Of a stretch of DNA of 17,974 nt, positions 7,730-14,840 are shown piece by piece (the first letter of the stretch is position 1; every line of letters starts with the position of its first letter). The stretch is from Actinomycetota bacterium (GTDB lineage Bacteria > Actinomycetota > Acidimicrobiia > Acidimicrobiales > Ilumatobacteraceae). Position numbers and translations under genes: made by a program. The notes beneath the pieces are model-generated. The model ran no database searches. It was given only the letters and a program-made list of their open reading frames with translations, and was not told the DNA's origin. The DNA lies in assembly GCA_018882725.1 (NCBI GenBank), contig VERK01000020.1, positions 1 to 17,974 on the forward strand, read 5' to 3'.

Positions 7730-7735
7730 AGTATC
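7730..7735 (-). promoter_or_regulatory. Putative -10 element for the GDPD gene (leaderless)
   Basis: Minus-strand GATACT matches four of six consensus bases and stands 6 nt before GTG 7723. It overlaps by 4 bp the plus-strand -10 candidate of the aldehyde dehydrogenase, so the two promoters cannot be melted independently. Confidence 0.5.
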
Positions 7736-7737
7736 GT
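7732..7737 (+). promoter_or_regulatory. Putative -10 element for the aldehyde dehydrogenase (leaderless)
   Basis: TATCGT (TANNNT, four of six consensus bases) ends 7 nt before ATG 7745. No Shine-Dalgarno sequence lies in the gap. The intergenic space is only 21 bp, so any -35 contact must lie inside the opposite gene. Confidence 0.5.
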
Positions 7738-7744
7738 CTGAAAC

Positions 7745-9178
7745 ATGTCGACTCAGCCATCTCATCGCCTCCGTCTGGCCGGCGAGACCTTCGCGGGAAC
7801 GGGAAACATCATCGAAGTGCACAATCCGTTCGATGGTTCGCTCATCGGATCGGTGCCAGCGTGTTCGACCAGCGATGTCGATCGCGCCGTTGCGCGAGCC
7901 CGACAGGCCCTCGCGACCGGTATGCCTCTTCACCAACGTGCGACGATTCTCGACGAGGCCGCGCTGGCCCTGGCCTCGCATCGTGACGAGTTCGCACGGA
8001 TCGTGGCCGCAGAAGCTGCCAAACCGTTACGCACCGCGCGCATCGAAGTCGATCGTGCCGTCGGCACGTTCCAGTTCTCGGCGGCCGAGGCTCGCAAGTT
8101 GGCCGGTGACGTGATTCCGCTCGACGCGATTCCGGCCGGTGAGGGAAAGATCGGTTTCACCATGCGCGTGCCGATCGGCGTGGTGGGAGCCATCGCACCG
8201 TTCAACTTTCCGCTCAACCTCGTGGTGCACAAGGTTGGGCCGGCCATCGCGGCAGGTTGCCCGGTGGTGTTGAAGCCAGCCTCGCAAACACCCTTTTCGT
8301 CGATTCGACTGGTGGAGATGTTGATCGACGAGTGTGGTCTGCCGGCCGACTTCATTCACGTGGTGACCGGTGGTGGTGGCACGGTGGGCAACGCGATCGT
8401 CGATCATCCCGACATCGCCCTCATCACCTTCACGGGCTCACCCGAGGTGGGTTGGGGAATCCGCTCACGGGCGCCGCGCAAACGAGTCGGACTCGAGTTG
8501 GGTAACAACGCTCCCGTCGTGATCGAACCGTCGGGTGACTGGAAAGCGGCCGCCAGCAAGATTCGACTGGCCGGATTCAGTCACGCCGGGCAATCGTGCA
8601 TTTCCACTCAGCGCATCTTCGTGCACGAGACGATCGCCGATCGCTTCGTCGACGAGTTGGTGGCTCAGGTTTCGACTCTCGTGGTGGGCGATCCCCTCGA
8701 CGAAGTGACCGAGGTGTCGGCTCTCATCTCCACGAGCGAGCGTGATCGCGTGGCGACTTGGATCGACGAAGCGGTGGCGGCCGGGGCCCGGGTGGCCTGT
8801 GGCGGGTCGGTCGATTCGACCGGCGTGTTGCAGCCGACGGTGCTGGTGGATGTGCGCCCCGACATGAAGGTGTGTGCCCGCGAAGTGTTCGGGCCCGTCG
8901 TGGCGGTCGCCCGGTACTCCGATGTCGACGAGGCGCTTCGCTTGGCCAACGAATCGGACTTCGGGCTGCAGGCCGCCATCTTCACGAGTGACTTGTCGGT
9001 CGCGCTGAAAGCGGTGCACGCCCTCGACTTCGGTGGCGTGCTGGTGAACGAGGTTCCGACCTGGCGCGCCGACCAACAGCCTTACGGCGGTCTGCGCGAC
9101 AGCGGGAACACCCGCGAAGGTCCGGCCTACTCGGTCCGCGAGATGACCGAGATCAAGATGGTGGTGCTGGGCTCCTAG
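7745..9178 (+). CDS. NAD(P)-dependent aldehyde dehydrogenase
   Basis: ALDH-superfamily enzyme, 477 aa, oxidising an aldehyde to an acid. The oxyanion Asn is N154 in PFNFPLN, the cofactor-binding lysine K177 in LKPAS, the Rossmann loop FTGS at 229-232, the general base E251 in LELGNNAP, and the catalytic nucleophile C285 in HAGQSC. The REVFGPVVA motif lies near residue 380. The wording (GDVIPLDAIPAGEGKIGFT, then RVPIGVVGAIAPFNFPLN) resembles lactaldehyde- and phosphonoacetaldehyde-type dehydrogenases, but the substrate is not certain. The ATG start is preceded by a -10-like TATCGT and no ribosome-binding site. It diverges from the GDPD gene by 21 bp and converges on the acyl-CoA synthetase with a 4-bp stop overlap (CTAG), so it appears to be a single-gene unit. 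Confidence 0.93.
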   Translation: MSTQPSHRLRLAGETFAGTGNIIEVHNPFDGSLIGSVPACSTSDVDRAVARARQALATGMPLHQRATILDEAALALASHRDEFARIVAAEAAKPLRTARIEVDRAVGTFQFSAAEARKLAGDVIPLDAIPAGEGKIGFTMRVPIGVVGAIAPFNFPLNLVVHKVGPAIAAGCPVVLKPASQTPFSSIRLVEMLIDECGLPADFIHVVTGGGGTVGNAIVDHPDIALITFTGSPEVGWGIRSRAPRKRVGLELGNNAPVVIEPSGDWKAAASKIRLAGFSHAGQSCISTQRIFVHETIADRFVDELVAQVSTLVVGDPLDEVTEVSALISTSERDRVATWIDEAVAAGARVACGGSVDSTGVLQPTVLVDVRPDMKVCAREVFGPVVAVARYSDVDEALRLANESDFGLQAAIFTSDLSVALKAVHALDFGGVLVNEVPTWRADQQPYGGLRDSGNTREGPAYSVREMTEIKMVVLGS

Positions 9179-10725
9179 ATCGAGCGCCCGGCGTTCTTCC
9201 AGTACTCGTCCTTGAGGAGACGCTTGTACAACTTGCCTGTGGGGTGACGCGGAAGTTCGGGTCGGAAGTCGATCGAGCGCGGGCACTTCACGTCGGCCAG
9301 ATTGGAGCGGCAGAACGCGATGAGTTCGCGCTCGAGTTCCTTGGCCGCCTCGGCCGACGCGGGCATCTCCTTGGGCTGGACGACGGCCTTGACCTCTTCG
9401 CCGAATTCGTCGTTGGGAACGCCGAACACGGCGACGTCGACGACCTTCGGGTGGGTGACGAGAAGGTTCTCGGACTCCTGCGGGTAGATGTTCACGCCAC
9501 CCGAGATGATCATGTACGCCTTGCGGTCGGTCAGGTACAAGAAACCATCGTTGTCGACATAACCGACGTCACCGAGTGTGCTCCAGCCCTTGGGGTGACG
9601 CGAACTCTTCGTCTTCTCGGGATCGTTGTGGTACTCGAACGATGCGCCTCCCTCGAAGAAAATGGTTCCGCTCTCGTAGGCGGGAAGTTCGTCGCCTTCG
9701 TCGTTGCAGATGTGGAGCGTGCAGCCCACGGGCATGCCGACGGTCCCTTCGTGGCCGAGCCACATGTCGCTGTTGCAGTACACGAAACCGTTGCCCTCGG
9801 TACCGGCGTAGTACTCGTGGATGACGCGTCCGAACCATTCGATCATCTGCTTCTTGACCGGGATCGGACAGGGCGCGGCAGCGTGGATCACGCATTGAAT
9901 CGACGACACGTCGTACTTGGTTCGAACGGCGTCGTCGAGCTTCAGCATGCGCACGAACATCGTGGGCACGACTTGGCTGTGGGTGATCTTGTGCTTCTCG
10001 ACCGCCTTCAGGTACTCCTCGGCGTCGAAATGTTCCATGACGACGGCGGTGGCACCCGTGGCCTGGGCAGCCATGGTGAAGCGCAGCGGAGCGGCGTGGT
10101 ACATCGGCGCCGGCGAGAGGTAGATGCTGTCGGAGGTGAATCCGAAGAGCATGCCGAGCATTCCCGACACCGAGCCAGGAGACGTCTCGAGGGGAGTGCC
10201 GTCGAAGGGTTTGGCGACACCCTTGGGGAGGCCGGTGGTTCCCGACGAGTACAGCATGTCGTTGCCGGCCAAGCGATTGGGAAGTGGATCGGCCGGGAAG
10301 CGCGTCACCGCGTCCTCGTACGACTCGTAGCCGGGGATCGTGCCGTCGAGCATGAGGCGCAGGGCCACGTTGGGGGTGGGGGCGACGATTTCGGCCGCCT
10401 GATCGGCTTTGTACTTCGAGGTGATGAACACCTTGGCCGCGCAGTCGTTGATGATGTACGAGAGTTCGTTGCTGGTGAGACGCGACGACGCGGCGGTGTA
10501 GATGAGTCCGGCGTAGTGGCAGCCCCACAGCACTTCGAGGAACCGATCGTGGTTCTCCATGCAGATGGCCACGTGATCGCCCGGCTGCAACCCGGCCGAC
10601 CGGAGCAACTGCGAAAGTCGGTTGGCGGCGGCATCGAGTTGGGCGAACGTCTGGGTGTATCCGGACCCCGCCATGATGAGCGCCGGCTTGTCGGGGGTGG
10701 TCGCAACATGTGTTCCGAGGTACAT
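9175..10725 (-). CDS. Acyl-CoA synthetase (AMP-forming, FadD-like)
   Basis: ANL-superfamily ligase, 516 aa, that activates a carboxylic acid through an acyl-AMP to its CoA thioester. Core motifs: the P-loop YSSGTTGLPKGV (159-170), A5 motif YYAGTEG (305-311), STLGDVGYVDNDGFLYLTDR (382-401) with the ribose-binding aspartate and hinge region, ISGGVNIYPQE (407-417), and the C-terminal catalytic lysine K498 in PTGKLYKR. No signal or membrane segment is present. Its natural acid is unknown; similar proteins act on medium-chain, aromatic or sterol-derived acids. It stands alone on the minus strand between the convergent aldehyde dehydrogenase and a divergent SirB1-like gene. The ATG is preceded by TACTCT plus 7 nt and no Shine-Dalgarno sequence. 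Confidence 0.94.
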   Translation of the reverse strand: MYLGTHVATTPDKPALIMAGSGYTQTFAQLDAAANRLSQLLRSAGLQPGDHVAICMENHDRFLEVLWGCHYAGLIYTAASSRLTSNELSYIINDCAAKVFITSKYKADQAAEIVAPTPNVALRLMLDGTIPGYESYEDAVTRFPADPLPNRLAGNDMLYSSGTTGLPKGVAKPFDGTPLETSPGSVSGMLGMLFGFTSDSIYLSPAPMYHAAPLRFTMAAQATGATAVVMEHFDAEEYLKAVEKHKITHSQVVPTMFVRMLKLDDAVRTKYDVSSIQCVIHAAAPCPIPVKKQMIEWFGRVIHEYYAGTEGNGFVYCNSDMWLGHEGTVGMPVGCTLHICNDEGDELPAYESGTIFFEGGASFEYHNDPEKTKSSRHPKGWSTLGDVGYVDNDGFLYLTDRKAYMIISGGVNIYPQESENLLVTHPKVVDVAVFGVPNDEFGEEVKAVVQPKEMPASAEAAKELERELIAFCRSNLADVKCPRSIDFRPELPRHPTGKLYKRLLKDEYWKNAGRSI

Positions 10726-10732
10726 GCGTCGC

Positions 10733-10738
10733 AGAGTA
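10733..10738 (-). promoter_or_regulatory. Putative -10 element for the acyl-CoA synthetase (leaderless)
   Basis: Minus-strand TACTCT (TANNNT) ends 7 nt before ATG 10725. It lies 6 bp from the plus-strand -10 of the SirB1-like gene, in an intergenic space of only 32 bp, so polymerase footprints on the two promoters would overlap. Confidence 0.5.
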
Positions 10739-10744
10739 GTGGCC

Positions 10745-10750
10745 TACCCT
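10745..10750 (+). promoter_or_regulatory. Putative -10 element for the SirB1-like gene (leaderless)
   Basis: TACCCT (TANNNT) ends 7 nt before GTG 10758, with no ribosome-binding site in between. Its -35 region would cover the start codon of the divergent acyl-CoA synthetase. Confidence 0.5.
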
Positions 10751-10757
10751 CGAACGC

Positions 10758-11471
10758 GTGGAGTCGTTCGCGCTGGAAGAGTTCGCTCGAATCATCGCCT
10801 CTCCGTCGTTCTCGGTGGGCGAAGCGGCTCTGGCCATGTCGTGGAGCATCCAGGAGACGATCGGATCGGTGTCGTTCGACGTGATCGATCACCTCGCCGC
10901 CCTCGACGATCTGGCCGGAGCGGTTCCCACTCCAACGGCGGCTGGTGTGGCCGACTTCTTGTTCGGCGGCGAGAGCCGCTTCCGCGGTAACACCGAGGCG
11001 TACTACGACCCGGCCAATTCGTTCCTCGACCAGGTTCTGCGATCGGGCCACGGTATTCCGATCTCGCTGTCGGTCGTCATGATCGAAGTGGGTGCACGAC
11101 TCGGAGTGCCTTTGGCCGGGATCGGGCTTCCGGCTCACGTCGTGGTTGGAGAGTTCGATGGAGGTCGGATCGATCGCTTCTTCGATCCATTCGATCGGGG
11201 TCGAGTGCTCGATCGGGCCGGGTGTCGCGCTCTGGTCAGCCGATTGGCTGGGCGAACGGTGGTGATCCCCGAAGCGTCGTTCGAACCGATGTCGAATCTG
11301 GCTTTGCTCGAACGAATGCTCAACAATCTGAAAGCGATCTATTCGGCTCGATCCGACGATCTGTCGGCCGTGCGCGCTCTGGCGCGCGTGATGACGTTGC
11401 GCTCGATTCTTCCCGGCGTGGGCGATACCGAGACGAACGAGCGTTTCCGCCTGGCCGCTCCGCTCAACTGA
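10758..11471 (+). CDS. SirB1-like transglutaminase-fold protein
   Basis: Member of the SirB1 (transglutaminase-like) family, 237 aa; the molecular role of the family is not firmly known. Recognised from the run RGNTEAYYDPANSFLDQVL (about 75-93), HGIPISLSVVMIEVGARLGV (97-116), GLPAHVVVGEF and FFDPFDRG, and a C-terminal LLERMLNNLKAIY helix of the tetratricopeptide-like tail. The histidine (PAH) and aspartate (FFDPF) of a transglutaminase triad are present, but the nucleophile position in GIPISLSV has no cysteine, as in other SirB1 proteins, so it is probably not a peptidase. The GTG start follows TACCCT by 7 nt. A flavin reductase gene follows after 17 bp. Confidence 0.85.
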   Translation: MESFALEEFARIIASPSFSVGEAALAMSWSIQETIGSVSFDVIDHLAALDDLAGAVPTPTAAGVADFLFGGESRFRGNTEAYYDPANSFLDQVLRSGHGIPISLSVVMIEVGARLGVPLAGIGLPAHVVVGEFDGGRIDRFFDPFDRGRVLDRAGCRALVSRLAGRTVVIPEASFEPMSNLALLERMLNNLKAIYSARSDDLSAVRALARVMTLRSILPGVGDTETNERFRLAAPLN

Positions 11472-11476
11472 GATGC

Positions 11477-11482
11477 CACACT
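11477..11482 (+). promoter_or_regulatory. Weak putative -10 element for the flavin reductase
   Basis: CACACT keeps only the A at position 2, A at position 4 and T at position 6 of the -10 consensus, but stands exactly 6 nt before ATG 11489 and no Shine-Dalgarno sequence is present. Co-transcription with the SirB1-like gene 17 bp upstream is an equally good explanation. Confidence 0.3.
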
Positions 11483-11488
11483 GATCGC

Positions 11489-12070
11489 ATGATCGATCAG
11501 ACCATCAAGCGGTGCCTCGGCCAGATGATGCACGGAGTTCAAGTGGTGGGCGCGTCGTCGGGTGGAGTTCAACGGGCCTACTGCAGTCATTGGGTGTCGC
11601 AGGTGAGCTTTGCCGAACCGGTGGTGATGGCGTCGATCTCGCCCCGGCACGACACGTACCCGCTCATTCGCGATACGGGCCGCTTCTCGGTGTCGGTACT
11701 GGCGGGCGATCAGGTGGCGGTCGGCCAGTACTTCTCGTACCCCGGACGCAAGTTCCACTACATCGCGACCGAGTTCCTCGAGACCTGGCACGACCTACCG
11801 GTGGTGACCAACGCGATCGCGTGGCTCGACTGCGCGGTGTTCGAGACCAAGACCATGATCGACCACGAGTTGATCTTCGCCCGGGTGGACTCGGTGCAGG
11901 GCAATCGGCTCCGTGAGGCCCCGCTCACCTACTCCAGTCGCCTGGGCTGGCGGGTGGCCGGCGACAAGGCTCGTGAGCCAGGGGTGTCGGTGCGTGACGA
12001 ACTCCTGGCCCGCCTGGCCGCGGCCGGCTACGCCGTCGAGTCGGCTGACGACGACTCGGCTGACGAGTGA
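11489..12070 (+). CDS. Flavin reductase domain protein (FMN-binding split barrel)
   Basis: Flavin reductase-like protein of 193 aa, expected to reduce free FMN or FAD with NAD(P)H and supply it to flavin-dependent monooxygenases. The split-barrel block WVSQVSFAEPVVMASISPRH (35-54), the central GRFSVSVLAGDQ (64-75) and the flavin-site motif DHELIFARV (125-133) are visible. ATG 11489 gives a family-like N-terminus; the open frame extends upstream to 11222 inside the SirB1-like gene and is not used. The C-terminus ends in an acidic tail made of two near-identical 15-bp units. It could serve the luciferase-like monooxygenase at 4578, but it lies in a different unit, 6 kb away. A pyridoxamine-oxidase-like role is a less likely alternative. 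Confidence 0.85.
   Translation: MIDQTIKRCLGQMMHGVQVVGASSGGVQRAYCSHWVSQVSFAEPVVMASISPRHDTYPLIRDTGRFSVSVLAGDQVAVGQYFSYPGRKFHYIATEFLETWHDLPVVTNAIAWLDCAVFETKTMIDHELIFARVDSVQGNRLREAPLTYSSRLGWRVAGDKAREPGVSVRDELLARLAAAGYAVESADDDSADE
12038..12067 (+). repeat. 15-bp tandem duplication encoding an acidic C-terminal tail
   Basis: Units at 12038-12052 and 12053-12067 differ at only two positions (third and fifteenth). They encode ESADD and DSADE just before the flavin reductase stop codon, suggesting a recent in-frame duplication. Confidence 0.75.
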
Positions 12071-12108
12071 CACACCGCCCCGGTTGATCTGCGTCGCTGG
12101 ACCATCGC

Positions 12109-12114
12109 TAGTTT
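12109..12114 (+). promoter_or_regulatory. Putative promoter of the acyl-CoA dehydrogenase (leaderless)
   Basis: TAGTTT (TANNNT) ends 6 nt before ATG 12121. A -35-like TTGATC is present at 12084-12089, a 19-bp spacer, slightly long. No ribosome-binding site precedes the ATG. The 50-bp gap after the flavin reductase gene supports an independent promoter. Confidence 0.5.
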
Positions 12115-12120
12115 TTGCCC

Positions 12121-13317
12121 ATGAGCACCGCTGTACAGACCGCCGATGAAGTCCGCGTCAACACGCTGATCGACGAGCTCCTCGCCGAGTTCCCGCCCAC
12201 CAAGACCGATCCGGTCACGTTCCTCGGGGCGCAGTACGACAAGGGACTCGCCTGGGTGCACTTCGCCGAGGGTCAGGGTGGTTTGGGGCTCAACCCGAAG
12301 TTGCAGCGCACCATCAACGAGCGCTTGTTCGCCGCTGGTGCACCGAATCCGGTTGGTCGCAACCCGATCGGTCACGGAATGTGCGGCCCGACGGTGGCGG
12401 TGTGGGGGAGCGACGCTCAGAAGCAGCGTTACCTGCGCCCGTTGTTCACCGGTGAAGAAGTGTGGTGTCAGTTGTTCTCCGAGCCCGGCTCCGGATCCGA
12501 CTTCGCGGGTTTGTCGGCCAAGGGTGTTCGCGACGGTGGCGAGTGGATCGTGAACGGTCAGAAGGTGTGGACCACTCTCGCCCACCTGTCGCGTTGGGGT
12601 CTCCTCATCGTTCGCACCGATCCCGAGGCTGTGAAGCACGCCGGCCTCACCGCGTTCGTCGTCGACATGCAGGCTCCCGGTGTGGAGGTTCGTCCGCTGT
12701 ACCAGATCACCGGTGAAGCCGAATTCAACGAGGTGTACTTCACCGACGTCCGGATCTCGCACGACGAGATGCTCGGCAACGTGGGCGACGGCTGGCGCGT
12801 GTCGCTCACCACGCTCATGAACGAGCGCGTGTCGATCGGCGGCGCGATCCCGGCCAAGGGGTCCGGCCCGATCCGCGATGCCGTGAAGGCGTTCAAGAAT
12901 TCGGCTCCGCACAACCCGGCCACCAAGGACGAGTTGATGTCGCTCTGGACGCGGGCCGAATTGCTGCGCCTCACCAACATCCGCGCGTCGCAGATGCGCA
13001 AGATGGGTGATCCGGGCCCCGAAGGCTCGATCGCCAAGTTGGCGATGGCCGAACTGCACAAGGACATCTACTCGTTCACGGTGTCGCTGCTCGGCGCCGA
13101 GGGAATGCTCTTCCCGGGTGGCTTCGAGAAGATCCGACCCGAACATGCCATGGGCAACGAGACACCGCAGAAGGCGTTCTTGCGCAGCCGGGCCAACTCG
13201 ATCGAAGGCGGCACCAGCGAAGTGATGCGCAACATTCTCGGTGAGCGTGTTCTCGGACTGCCGGGCGACGTGCGCGTCGATCGCGACGTCGCGTGGAGCA
13301 AGGTTCCCCGCAACTGA
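12121..13317 (+). CDS. Acyl-CoA dehydrogenase
   Basis: FAD-dependent acyl-CoA dehydrogenase, 398 aa, introducing the alpha-beta double bond into an acyl-CoA with electrons passing to ETF. Motifs: LFSEPGSGSDFAG (118-130) in the FAD-binding middle domain, NGQKVWTT (145-152), the loop GDGWRVSLTTLMNERVSIGG (222-241), and the C-terminal SIEGGTSEVMRNILGERVLG, in which E362 aligns with the catalytic glutamate of medium-chain dehydrogenases (the E of YEGT). A TTG at 12115 would add two residues, but it is inside the gap following the -10 and ATG 12121 is preferred. It stands alone in the window without an ETF or partner FadE gene. Chain-length specificity is not determined. Its stop is only 3 bp from the stop of the convergent membrane protein gene. 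Confidence 0.94.
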   Translation: MSTAVQTADEVRVNTLIDELLAEFPPTKTDPVTFLGAQYDKGLAWVHFAEGQGGLGLNPKLQRTINERLFAAGAPNPVGRNPIGHGMCGPTVAVWGSDAQKQRYLRPLFTGEEVWCQLFSEPGSGSDFAGLSAKGVRDGGEWIVNGQKVWTTLAHLSRWGLLIVRTDPEAVKHAGLTAFVVDMQAPGVEVRPLYQITGEAEFNEVYFTDVRISHDEMLGNVGDGWRVSLTTLMNERVSIGGAIPAKGSGPIRDAVKAFKNSAPHNPATKDELMSLWTRAELLRLTNIRASQMRKMGDPGPEGSIAKLAMAELHKDIYSFTVSLLGAEGMLFPGGFEKIRPEHAMGNETPQKAFLRSRANSIEGGTSEVMRNILGERVLGLPGDVRVDRDVAWSKVPRN

Positions 13318-13320
13318 TCG

Positions 13321-13731
13321 TCACGAACCGGACCGCAACAGCAGTCCGGTGAACAGAGCGGCCAGTGCCGTCAACAGTCCGAGTGCTCCACCCAGAGCGA
13401 GGGCGAGTTTGCTACGGCCGAGTGAGTGCACCGCGGCGCTCACTCCCGTGAGGGCGGCCAACGTGACGTGGACGAAGATCGTCACCTGGTAGTCGGTGCT
13501 CGTGTCGCTCACGCCGATGTCGACGATGCTCCAGATCCCGGTTGCCACCACGACCACGAAGGCTGGCCAGGCGATGCGGCCGAACGCCTGGGCCGCCACC
13601 TTGGTGCTCTCGGGAAAAGTGGCTCGCAGTCGAGGAACCAAGCCGCCGAGAACGATCTGACCACCGACCCACACCGAGGCGGCCAGGACGTGCAGGAACA
13701 AGCGGATGGTGTCGGCGGTGGGAGAGAGCAT
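13321..13731 (-). CDS. Small four-helix membrane protein, CopD-like
   Basis: Integral membrane protein of 136 aa with about four hydrophobic segments (near 9-31, 50-70, 84-104 and 110-131). The first helix reads LFLHVLAASVWVGGQIVLGG, a pattern seen in CopD-type copper-resistance and related b-type-cytochrome-like four-helix families; further histidines occur in FVHVTLAAL and AVHS, which could bind heme or copper. Function is not established. ATG 13731 is the start giving a clean first helix; the open frame extends upstream to 13806 but overlaps ispH there. It follows ispH on the same strand after 25 bp, without a Shine-Dalgarno sequence, and is probably co-transcribed. Confidence 0.75.
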   Translation of the reverse strand: MLSPTADTIRLFLHVLAASVWVGGQIVLGGLVPRLRATFPESTKVAAQAFGRIAWPAFVVVVATGIWSIVDIGVSDTSTDYQVTIFVHVTLAALTGVSAAVHSLGRSKLALALGGALGLLTALAALFTGLLLRSGS

Positions 13732-13756
13732 GACGACAGATTGGCAGATGGCGGGA

Positions 13757-14791
13757 CTACACGGCCAGAAACGCCAACACGTCGCTGGCCGCCAATGACC
13801 GATCATCGACGCGAGGACGGTGGGCGAGAGATCCTCCCGACATCGCGGTGATCGCGACGTCGACAGCCGACTGCAGATCGCGCAGATTGCGCGGAGGCGG
13901 GAAGTACTCGTCTTCGTCGGTGATGCGAACTTCTTCGACGCCGTGAAGTGGAGCCAGGCGGGCGATCACCGCGTCGACGAGTTCTTCGGGTGCTGATGCA
14001 CCGGCGGTGACTCCGACCGTGCCGGTGATGTCGAGTGGGAGCTCGTCGGCTCCGTTGATGCGAAAGACGCGACCGCAGCCGGCCTCTCGTGCGAGTCGCT
14101 CGAGAGCCCGCGTGTTCGACGAGTTGGCCGAACCGATGACCACGATCGCGTCGCAACGTGGCGCCATCGACATGAGCGCCGACTGGCGATTGGTGGTGGC
14201 GAAACACAGGTCGCTACGACCCGGGGTCCAGACATCGGGGAATCGCTCACGCACGCGAACGGCTACTCCCTCCCAATCGCGATGCGAGAGGGTGGTCTGG
14301 GCGAGCAAGGCGACCGGCTCGCTGAATACTGGCAGTGAGTTCACCTCTTCGATGGACTCGACACGCGAAATGGCATTGGGTGCGACGGCCATGGTGCCGA
14401 CGGCTTCCTCGTGACCCTCGTGGCCGACGTACACGATGCGGAAACCTTTGCCGGCGCGAACCTTCACCTCGTGGTGAACCTTGGTGACGAGCGGGCACAC
14501 GGAATCGACCACCACCGATCCGCGTTCACGTGCCGCCGCCACCACTTCGGGAGCCGAACCATGAGCGGACAACATGATGGGGCGACCGGTGGGAACCTCG
14601 GTGATGTCGTCGACGAAAACGACTCCCAACTTCTGGAAGCGCTCGACGACCAACTTGTTGTGCACGATCTCGTGGTAGCAGTACACCGGCGCCGGGAAGC
14701 TTCGAACCATCCACGCCAAGGCCTTGATCGCCATCTCGACACCGGCGCAGAAACCGCGCGGTGCCGCGAGCAGCACGCGATCGACCGACAT
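13757..14791 (-). CDS. ispH: 4-hydroxy-3-methylbut-2-enyl diphosphate reductase
   Basis: Last enzyme of the MEP isoprenoid pathway: an iron-sulfur enzyme converting HMBPP to IPP and DMAPP. Length 344 aa, slightly longer than usual because of a C-terminal extension. The three cluster cysteines are C15 (PRGFCAGVEMAI), C99 (DSVCPLVTKVH) and C196 (DLCFATTNRQ). Substrate residues are visible: H44 (EIVHN), H77 (SAHGS), the GHEGHEEAVGT segment (123-133), T167 in LLAQTTLS and SANSSNT (221-227). The open frame runs upstream to 14989, but that part overlaps the divergent radical-SAM gene; ATG 14791 gives the conserved N-terminus MSVDRVLLAAPRG. A -10-like TATCCT lies 6 nt before it, with no ribosome-binding site. 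Confidence 0.97.
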   Translation of the reverse strand: MSVDRVLLAAPRGFCAGVEMAIKALAWMVRSFPAPVYCYHEIVHNKLVVERFQKLGVVFVDDITEVPTGRPIMLSAHGSAPEVVAAARERGSVVVDSVCPLVTKVHHEVKVRAGKGFRIVYVGHEGHEEAVGTMAVAPNAISRVESIEEVNSLPVFSEPVALLAQTTLSHRDWEGVAVRVRERFPDVWTPGRSDLCFATTNRQSALMSMAPRCDAIVVIGSANSSNTRALERLAREAGCGRVFRINGADELPLDITGTVGVTAGASAPEELVDAVIARLAPLHGVEEVRITDEDEYFPPPRNLRDLQSAVDVAITAMSGGSLAHRPRVDDRSLAASDVLAFLAV

Positions 14792-14797
14792 GCGGTG

Positions 14798-14803
14798 AGG
14801 ATA
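14798..14803 (-). promoter_or_regulatory. Putative -10 element for ispH (leaderless)
   Basis: Minus-strand TATCCT (four of six consensus bases) ends 6 nt before ATG 14791. There is no Shine-Dalgarno sequence between it and the start. The divergent start is 49 bp away. Confidence 0.55.
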
Positions 14804-14827
14804 ACCCGGCTCGTCGAAGGCCGTCGG

Positions 14828-14833
14828 TAGCCT
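14828..14833 (+). promoter_or_regulatory. Putative -10 element for the DUF512-der operon (leaderless)
   Basis: TAGCCT (TANNNT) ends 7 nt before ATG 14841, with no ribosome-binding site in between. It would drive the three-gene operon ending at 17808. Confidence 0.5.
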
Positions 14834-14840
14834 GCCCGGC

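Noticed and set aside
7724..7981. N-terminal extension of the GDPD frame
   Set aside because: It lies antisense to the aldehyde dehydrogenase and is low-complexity; the GDPD fold begins just after GTG 7723.
9244..10884. 546-residue open frame on the plus strand opposite the acyl-CoA synthetase
   Set aside because: Its composition (runs of Gly, Val, Arg, Asp, His) is that of an antisense shadow in GC-rich coding DNA, with no motif, while the minus strand has all ligase motifs.
11155..11222. Cluster of TCGATC/GATCGG words
   Set aside because: They lie within the SirB1-like coding frame as Asp-Arg and Phe-Asp codons (DRFFDPFDRGRVLDRAG) and reflect codon choice common throughout the window.
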